Source: a virus. From it: 24,437 nucleotides of DNA. Of this stretch, positions 1-6,400 are shown in pieces. Location: positions 1 through 24,437 of IMG/VR virus record IMGVR_UViG_3300017763_000177; one strand, 5' to 3'. The notes below the pieces were generated by a model that saw only the letters and a list, made by a program, of their open reading frames with translations, ran no database searches and was not told the origin of the DNA. How positions within the stretch are numbered: position 1 is the stretch's first letter; every line of letters begins with the position of its first letter. The translations under genes were made by a program, and so were the position numbers.

Positions 1-185
1 ACCTCCAGTGGTTCTGCATAAACCAGAGCATCTTCTGGACAAGTGTTACGGATGACCTCAAGAACATCCATGAACTGATCCACAGTATCACAAACAATTT
101 CTTTTGTGTCTCCTTCACTGGAATAGATGTAGATTGTGCGTTTGGTAGGGTCTACAACACAACGTGTGAGAAACTCGTCTTGCAT
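1..185 (-). CDS. Small conserved-type phage protein, partial (3' end outside window)
   Basis: The first 61 codons are visible, starting MQDEFLTRCVVD and continuing to the window edge; the reading frame is open throughout. I do not recognise a domain. The visible part looks like a small soluble alpha/beta protein, with strands around RTIYIYSS and a helix around VDQFMDVLEVI. I chose the ATG at 185. An in-frame ATG at 221 would lie inside the promoter spacer, upstream of the likely transcription start, and has no ribosome binding site. The ATG at 185 has AAGG four bases upstream. The gene follows the oxygenase on the same strand but has its own sigma70-type promoter, so it probably belongs to an early or host-polymerase-dependent unit, not to the late structural operon. 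By eye its codons are richer in G and C than those of the fibre genes. Function unknown. Confidence 0.7.
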   Translation of the reverse strand, partial: MQDEFLTRCVVDPTKRTIYIYSSEGDTKEIVCDTVDQFMDVLEVIRNTCPEDALVYAEPLE

Positions 186-209
186 GGTGCCTTGGTTGCT
201 TACCTTCTT

Positions 210-238
210 ATTATAAGGCATTTGAGTGCCGGTGTCAA
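210..238 (-). promoter_or_regulatory. Consensus sigma70-type promoter (TTGACA-N17-TATAAT)
   Basis: Read on the minus strand, TTGACA (238 to 233) is followed by a 17-base spacer and TATAAT (215 to 210). Both hexamers match the bacterial sigma70 consensus perfectly and the spacing is optimal. Transcription would start near 203-204, about 18 bases before the ATG at 185. The -35 box contains the TGA stop of the upstream oxygenase gene. In T4-like phages, promoters of this kind serve early genes read by unmodified host RNA polymerase, so this site would start an early unit at the end of a late operon. Confidence 0.85.
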
Positions 239-831
239 CCGTTTCTGGTATCATTGACGTAGTACCAAGTAACTGCCACTCGCTTTTTACCAGACTTTAC
301 TGGTTCTGATTGATGGGGAAAACACCAATTTGATGGAAAAAATAATGCATGACCAGATTTTGGTTTGTATTTTTTATGCGAAAATACCGTATGTCCTCCC
401 TCAAAATCTTCAGAAAGATAAAGAACTATTGATATATCTCTGTGATAGCAATTATTGTTTGGATCTGTCGCAACATCAAAATGTTCTCGATATCTTTGAC
501 CTTCAATATAATCTAAGATTTGAATACCTTCTCTCCAACATGTTGTATCCATTCCGGCAGGGACTGGATAACTATCAATTACTTTTGCCTTTTCGATTAA
601 TCTTTGTTTATAAACCAATAAAGCATCATTTAATCTATCTGTCATAAGTTTGGCAACATCACAATTATCATCTAAAGATGTTCCCGTGCTTGTTCTAACT
701 CTTTCATCGACTTTTGGTGTTCCTGTAGAAAAAATTCTACATGCACCAAAATCTAAAGCATTAATATATTCATTTACTTGTTCTAATTCTTTTGGTGATA
801 ATACTTGAATTGTTTGAATAAAATTGTTCAT
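235..831 (-). CDS. 2OG-Fe(II) oxygenase, prolyl 4-hydroxylase type
   Basis: This 198-aa protein is a predicted 2-oxoglutarate- and Fe(II)-dependent dioxygenase. The iron ligands are visible as the HxD pair His117/Asp119 (REHFDV) and the distal His173. Lys183, ten residues after the distal His, is the expected 2-oxoglutarate carboxylate ligand. The C-terminal pattern H-x3-PV-x2-G-x-K-x5-W and the strand IVLYLS followed by EGGHTVF are those of the prolyl 4-hydroxylase branch and not of the AlkB or TauD branches. Length fits a single catalytic domain, and there is no signal peptide, so it acts in the infected cell. The gene ends the fibre cassette and has a late-type octamer upstream (850-857). 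Such oxygenases are common in cyanophages, with substrate unknown. Here the nearby collagen-like fibre (7213-7520) is an attractive candidate substrate, but that is inference. Confidence 0.88.
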   Translation of the reverse strand: MNNFIQTIQVLSPKELEQVNEYINALDFGACRIFSTGTPKVDERVRTSTGTSLDDNCDVAKLMTDRLNDALLVYKQRLIEKAKVIDSYPVPAGMDTTCWREGIQILDYIEGQRYREHFDVATDPNNNCYHRDISIVLYLSEDFEGGHTVFSHKKYKPKSGHALFFPSNWCFPHQSEPVKSGKKRVAVTWYYVNDTRNG

Positions 832-849
832 ATCAAATCATTTTAAATT

Positions 850-857
850 TATTTAGT
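850..857 (-). promoter_or_regulatory. Possible T4-type late promoter octamer (ACTAAATA)
   Basis: The minus strand reads ACTAAATA, matching 6 of 8 positions of the T4 late promoter TATAAATA. It lies 18 bases upstream of the oxygenase ATG and just after the stop of the small fibre gene. The match is modest and the region is very AT-rich, so the site could be chance. The position between genes, as at 1588 and 20696, is the main support. Confidence 0.4.
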
Positions 858-862
858 TTTGA

Positions 863-1573
863 TTACGCAGATATTTCCATAAGGGTCATCCAGGATTGTG
901 GAACTGGATTTGTGCTAGAATCCTGGTAATTCGAATATGCAACACCAGAACCATTATAGGCAGCAAGATCAGTTGAATATGTTATAGAACTAGTTGTGAA
1001 CGGACTATCCAAATATTCTACTCTAGACCTACCATAATATGTTGTGGCTTTACTGGTGTCGGTATCTATGAGACCAAAATCATATGATCCACCACTATTA
1101 CCTGGTGGATTATAAACTACTGTATTACCTCTCTTTATTCTTATGGCATGAAGAGATGATGTTTCAGTAACACCTGTAAGTGTATGATATATTGAATGTT
1201 CAAATGAAACTAATATTTTACTATTTGTTGAAGTTGGTGTAATAGATGCTTGAAGACCTGTGCTCACCCAAGCGTTTGAACCTGAAGTGGTATTTGCTTG
1301 TGAAGTGTGAACAACACGAATAAGTTGTAGAACTTTTCCAGTTCCTGGATTATTTTGCCACGTTGGGTCACTACCTGATCCATTTGATGTTAATACCTGT
1401 CCTGCAGATCCATAATTTGGTCCACCAAGACCAATTTTTCCACCAATGGTGATATCCGTGCTTACGGTAACATTAGATGCATTTAAATTTAAATTATTAG
1501 GACTTTCTATAGTTGGTGTTCCAGAAGCACCAATTAAATCAATTTCCTTTACACCAAATCCTTTATCTGCCAT
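863..1573 (-). CDS. Small tail-fibre-like protein
   Basis: This 236-aa protein has two parts. Residues about 1-75 hold a short beta-repeat segment containing IGLGGPNYGSAGQVLTSNG and then PTWQ, closely like two segments of the 1915-aa fibre encoded upstream. Residues about 80-236 form a beta-rich domain starting VLQLIRVVHTSQ and containing LQASITPTSTNSKILVSF. This Ser/Thr-rich pattern recurs in tips of marine phage fibres, so a receptor-binding or fibre-tip role is likely. No catalytic motif is seen. It follows the S8 protease gene with an 17-base gap and ends two dozen bases before the oxygenase gene. No good ribosome binding site precedes the ATG. It may have arisen by duplication or splitting of a fibre module. 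The fibre-family assignment is reasonably sure; the receptor role is inferred. Confidence 0.7.
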   Translation of the reverse strand: MADKGFGVKEIDLIGASGTPTIESPNNLNLNASNVTVSTDITIGGKIGLGGPNYGSAGQVLTSNGSGSDPTWQNNPGTGKVLQLIRVVHTSQANTTSGSNAWVSTGLQASITPTSTNSKILVSFEHSIYHTLTGVTETSSLHAIRIKRGNTVVYNPPGNSGGSYDFGLIDTDTSKATTYYGRSRVEYLDSPFTTSSITYSTDLAAYNGSGVAYSNYQDSSTNPVPQSWMTLMEISA

Positions 1574-1587
1574 TTCAGTTTTTTAGA

Positions 1588-1595
1588 TATTTAGG
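1588..1595 (-). promoter_or_regulatory. Possible late promoter octamer (CCTAAATA) overlapping a stop codon
   Basis: The minus strand reads CCTAAATA, with the TAA stop of the S8 protease gene inside it, 14 bases upstream of the next ATG (1573). It matches TATAAATA at 6 of 8 positions. The resulting leader would be very short, so the call is tentative. Confidence 0.35.
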
Positions 1596-3495
1596 ATTGA
1601 CTAAATGATACTCCGGCAATGTTTAAACCATTAATTTTTGGAATAGTATCATTTGCCGTTTCATCATAAAGTATTCTCTTTTCGGCACCTCTCATATTAA
1701 ACTGACCAGTCCAATAATTTGTTGTAGTATCATCAGTGTATTGATCTTGATAAGAACTAATAATTTTCGACCCTCTAACCTTCAACCATTCTTTAACTTG
1801 TCTTGATGTTGCTGTTGGATTCATCTCCATATAAAGAGCAATAACACCTGCTGCTACTGGAGATGCAGCAGAAGTGCCATTAAAATAACAATCATAAAAA
1901 CGATTATCATCATATCTTACATAATCTTCATATCTAGTGACACCATTTGTTCCTGGTGCCAATGTCTCATCAGCAGGTGCCCATACATCAATACCAGGCC
2001 CATTATTTGAATAAGTTGCTTTTCTCTCAGAACCATCAAGATTAATATACTCGTCCATGGCACCAACACAAATCACTGGATGAAAATCAGTAGCACTATC
2101 AAAACCAATACCCTGTGGATTCATCCAGTCTCTATGGTTGCATGGACATGCATTGCCGGGAAATTCTGATCTTGGATCTCCGACGTTAAAGTAATCATCA
2201 TCCATATAATTTAAACGATCTGGATCATCAGCACCAACACCCAATCTTTGATTATTGTTTCCTGCAGAAGCAACATAGATAACACCCTCCTCCATCATTT
2301 CATCAGCAGCAGTATTAGTTGAGTTAGATCTTGACGATGAAGACCATGATTTATATGCACCAGTAACCTGATTGTTTAGTCCATCTTTCCAAGCAGTCAC
2401 TTGATTAGTTACAGAGTCATTTCCTGTAAAGGTTCCTGTTGAACCCCTAAACTTATAGGTTACAGTATCAGTAGAACTAAATGCTGCTTGATATCCCCAA
2501 CTCCCATTGATGACAGTGGGATTTTTTCTGCCAGTTTCAGAATTGATTGGTTTGTTGCGATGCCAGATTTTCATATAATCATAATTTCTTTCAATATCAC
2601 CACCAGTATTATCACCAATACCAGGCATATTCCAAATATTTGCTTCAAAAGCAAGACCCATATATTTTCCGGCAGCAAGACCAGCACAAGCAGTTCCGTG
2701 TCCACTAATCAAATTGTTTGTTCCATCTAAATTCTCTCCCATGGCACGTTCAGCAGTATGAGTAAATACTGTATATACCGTACCTTCAGATTGAAAAGCA
2801 GAAGATCGTTGTGAGGCAAAGTTCCACCATCCATGAGCGGATGAAGTTGTTATTCCAATTCTTCCGTCTGCTTTTGTATATGTAAGATTATTTGATGTAA
2901 AATAATTAGGATCCATATAAAATGGTCCATCGAGAACAATATCTCTTACTCTTGATTGACCATTAGCATCCAAAAACTCTGGATGATATTGCAAAACACC
3001 CGAATCATGAATAACGAGATCGACATTTCTTCCAGTTAAACTATAACTAACATCATCACTAATAGCTGGTGGATTACCAACTACGTTTGGCCATGAATCA
3101 CTATTTGCTTCAACACCGACTCTTTTGACTGCCCAATTTGTTCTTTTATCTTCCGCAGAAGTTGGATTAGTTGCCGGTGGTCCATTACCAGCATTAAGAT
3201 CTCTATATATTTTTACATTTTCACGAAACCTTTTGGTTGCTGGTGAAGGTTTAGGATATGATTCTGGATTATCTGTAGGAGACAACTCAATCCACTTAAT
3301 GTGAGGATGTGTAGCAATTTCTGTCGCTTCCTCTTCTGTCAACTCATAAGTTCCTCTCGTAGGACTATGATCTTTGCTATCGGTACACGTTATTTGTCTA
3401 TCAGGAATACCATCCTGATTAGAATCAACGATAAGAGCATTATGAATCTCATTCCAGTATTCGGATCTTTCAACTGATAATGTATACCTTTTCAT
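1591..3495 (-). CDS. Subtilisin-like serine protease (peptidase S8 family)
   Basis: This 634-aa protein has the complete S8 triad in order: Asp164 in VIHDSGV, His266 in SGHGTACAG, and Ser542 in NGTSAASP. Asn413 in VASAGNNN is the expected oxyanion-hole residue. Residues about 1-80 resemble an inhibitory propeptide, with a strand-helix-strand pattern ending near HIKWIELSP, and they include a calcium-loop-like stretch DSNQDGIPD. No signal peptide is seen, so it works inside the infected cell or as part of the virion. The preferred ATG is at 3495. It shares one base with the stop of the fibre gene (TGATG) and has GAGG upstream; a GTG one codon earlier is less likely. Its place between two fibre genes suggests processing of fibres or digestion of host surface protein. 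Family assignment is firm; the target is unknown. Confidence 0.92.
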   Translation of the reverse strand: MKRYTLSVERSEYWNEIHNALIVDSNQDGIPDRQITCTDSKDHSPTRGTYELTEEEATEIATHPHIKWIELSPTDNPESYPKPSPATKRFRENVKIYRDLNAGNGPPATNPTSAEDKRTNWAVKRVGVEANSDSWPNVVGNPPAISDDVSYSLTGRNVDLVIHDSGVLQYHPEFLDANGQSRVRDIVLDGPFYMDPNYFTSNNLTYTKADGRIGITTSSAHGWWNFASQRSSAFQSEGTVYTVFTHTAERAMGENLDGTNNLISGHGTACAGLAAGKYMGLAFEANIWNMPGIGDNTGGDIERNYDYMKIWHRNKPINSETGRKNPTVINGSWGYQAAFSSTDTVTYKFRGSTGTFTGNDSVTNQVTAWKDGLNNQVTGAYKSWSSSSRSNSTNTAADEMMEEGVIYVASAGNNNQRLGVGADDPDRLNYMDDDYFNVGDPRSEFPGNACPCNHRDWMNPQGIGFDSATDFHPVICVGAMDEYINLDGSERKATYSNNGPGIDVWAPADETLAPGTNGVTRYEDYVRYDDNRFYDCYFNGTSAASPVAAGVIALYMEMNPTATSRQVKEWLKVRGSKIISSYQDQYTDDTTTNYWTGQFNMRGAEKRILYDETANDTIPKINGLNIAGVSFSQS

Positions 3496-6400
3496 CACAT
3501 TACCTCACGTTTAATACGATATGTTGTGGATCCATTTACACCTGTTTCCGGAGTTGCTCTTAAGTTAACATTTCCACCACTAATCGTGGCATCAAGTTGA
3601 ACTAAAAGACCATTACTATGCATAATCGCATATTGAGTTGAATCAACTGTTGTTCCATCTCTCATTACCAGTAACTTTTGAGTTTGATAATTTGATCCAT
3701 TCTTGACGAATACAGTGTATTCAAATACAAGTTCTGCTGAATCATAAGTGTAACTTTGCAATGTAGATGGAGATCCCGCAGTTGCGGTGAATGTTCCTGA
3801 AGAAACTGTTCCTCCACCACCGGATCCACCACCATTAATTGTAATGGTTTTAGTTGCTCCAGATCCTGATGCCGTCACTCCAGCACCAACAAAGTTTAAT
3901 GTAGTCGCAGATGTGGATAATGCACTACCTTCATCTTGAACAGTAATTCCACTAGAACCACTTGCTGCTAATGTAATTCTACCTTGAGCATCAACGGTTA
4001 TATTTGCATTAGTGTATGAACCGGCAGATACATTAGTGTTTGCCAATTTATCAGCAGTAACTGCATCATCGGCAATCATTTCCATTTGGACTTGAACTTC
4101 GGCAATAGTTCCAGCAGAAGTTCCACCTAAAACACGATTAGCAGTGGAAAGATCCTGCATTTTGTCATAAGTTACGACATCAGAGTCAATAGTCCAAGTG
4201 GCACCAGAATTTGATACTGTTATATCACCTTTATCTCCATCAGTAATTCCACCAGAAGCATCTGCCCAAGTAACACCTGCACCAGGACCACCAGAAGTTA
4301 ATACTTGACCAGAAGTTCCATAATTAGTACCAGCAATACCAATTTGTCCACCAGAAGTTATACGAAGTCTTTCATTTCTAGGATCGGATACTGAATACTC
4401 TCCACCTACTGTGAAAACTAAATCTCCAGGACCAGTGCCGCTATAGTTACCAGCAACAACTAAATTATCATCTTCATCACTATAAATGTAATGTCGAGTG
4501 TTATTACTTGTTCTCTTTAATTCAATTTGACCGCCACCAATGTTGGCAAGAGAAAGAGTTGAATAATCAACTGCTTCTGATGGAATAGTGGTTCCTATAC
4601 CAACATTACCACTGTGAGTTACACGAAGTTTTTCTGTGCCTTCTGTTAATACTTTAAAGTGTCCATTGGTTCCAGTATCTACTACTTCTGCTGATGTATT
4701 TCCTTCAGATATTTTATCTCCAGATGTTGCAGTGTGCTTGATGATGTAGCAAAGAGCATAATATGGTGGGAGGTTTGCATTGGTTCCAGTTTGTGTGATT
4801 GAGTTAGCACCAGCATTAGTTTGACCTGTTGCATCAGTGCGTGAACTTGCATCATAATGTGCATCATTAGGATTAGAAGTGTGAGAATCCCAATCAAAAC
4901 CTGCATCTACCCCTGCTCTCACAACATGTCTATATCCAGACTCAGATCCATATGTTCCATGAGAGTGACCTATAAGAACGGCATTAGCACTACCACCAGG
5001 TGTGGCATTAGGAGAAAGACCTGGATATGTATTATCTCCAGTACTATTAGATGCACCGACAATAAATCTATCTCTTAAATCAGGAACATTAGAACCGGTG
5101 ATTGCCTGAAGTGCTGATGTTGATGCTACACCACCATCACAAAGTTGGTACTCACTAGGAATAGTTGCTGCTAATCCTGCCCATGCGACAATAGTACCTA
5201 CAGGGTCTGATGATCCTCCACTGCCTCCTCCACCAGAAGATTGAGCAACCCAATCATAATCAGAACCATTCCAACTCAATACTTCACCAGTAGAAGCAGT
5301 TCCTTGATTTAAATGAGAGTCTACGTCAGAGTTCCCATAAGAACCACCGCCTCCTCCACCAGAAGCATTTTGCCAAGTAGGAGCACTTGAAGCACCATTA
5401 GAAGTTAATACTTGACCAGAAGTTCCATAGTTAGCACCACTAAGACCAATTTGTCCATTAGTTCCAATACGAAGTCTTTCTAATCTTGATCCATTATATG
5501 AACCATCATTTCCGGGAATACCATTATTTCCGACAAAGAATACTAAATTTGCGTCAGTTTGTATCTCCATACATCCATTACTGACACCTAAACCATATAT
5601 GTTGTTTATTGTATCTTTATTTGATGATGCAGTATTATCCTTCCAGAGGTGAAGTTTTACAGCACTCCAATGTCCACTACCTGCACCAAGATCATTACCA
5701 GTACCATCACTAGAATAAGAACTTCCCAGATTAATCACACCTGTTACATTATTACTAGTAGCAACACCACCTCCAGCATTTAAAGTTATATCATCACAAT
5801 CAGCATATGTATTGGTTGTTGGTTTGATGCGGAACCTTTCTGTTCCTTCTGTTAATACTTTAAAGTGTCCATCAGTACCAGTATCTACAACTTCTGCTGA
5901 TGTATTTCCTTCTTGAATTTTATCCGATGGACCTCCTATTGTTGATGCATCTATAAATTCCAATGCACTAGCACCAGAATTTACGGCAACAAGTTTACTA
6001 CCTTGATTAGTATAATTTGCAGGAGTATCTGTAAGACCCGTAAATTTATCGGTTCCACCAATACCAGCAAGACTTATTGTCGTGGTTAAATCTGTTAAGG
6101 AACCTGTTCTTGTTAAGGTAAGAGTGTCACTGCTAAATGAGACACCATCAACATAATTATCTGTTCCTATTCCAGAACCACCAGAACTCAAATCTTGAAT
6201 AACTACCTGAGTGTAAATTTCATCTCCGACACCCAAAGCAACACCAAAACCATTTGTGGATCTTGTATCTGTGCACCTGTGTTGAACTTTAAAATAAGTT
6301 GTTTCGGTGATGGTAACTATTGTTTCACCAAAAGATCTGGTTTGCACCAGGAGGTTATTTTCAAGTAAGGGATCTGTACATACTTCAGAAGTTCCAAATA

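Noticed and set aside
186-221. Upstream ATG at 221 as start of the first minus-strand gene
   Set aside because: It lies within the promoter spacer, upstream of the expected transcription start, and lacks a ribosome binding site.
330-647. Plus-strand 105-aa ORF inside the oxygenase gene
   Set aside because: It lies wholly antisense to a protein with intact catalytic motifs, shows no domain pattern and has no convincing start signal.
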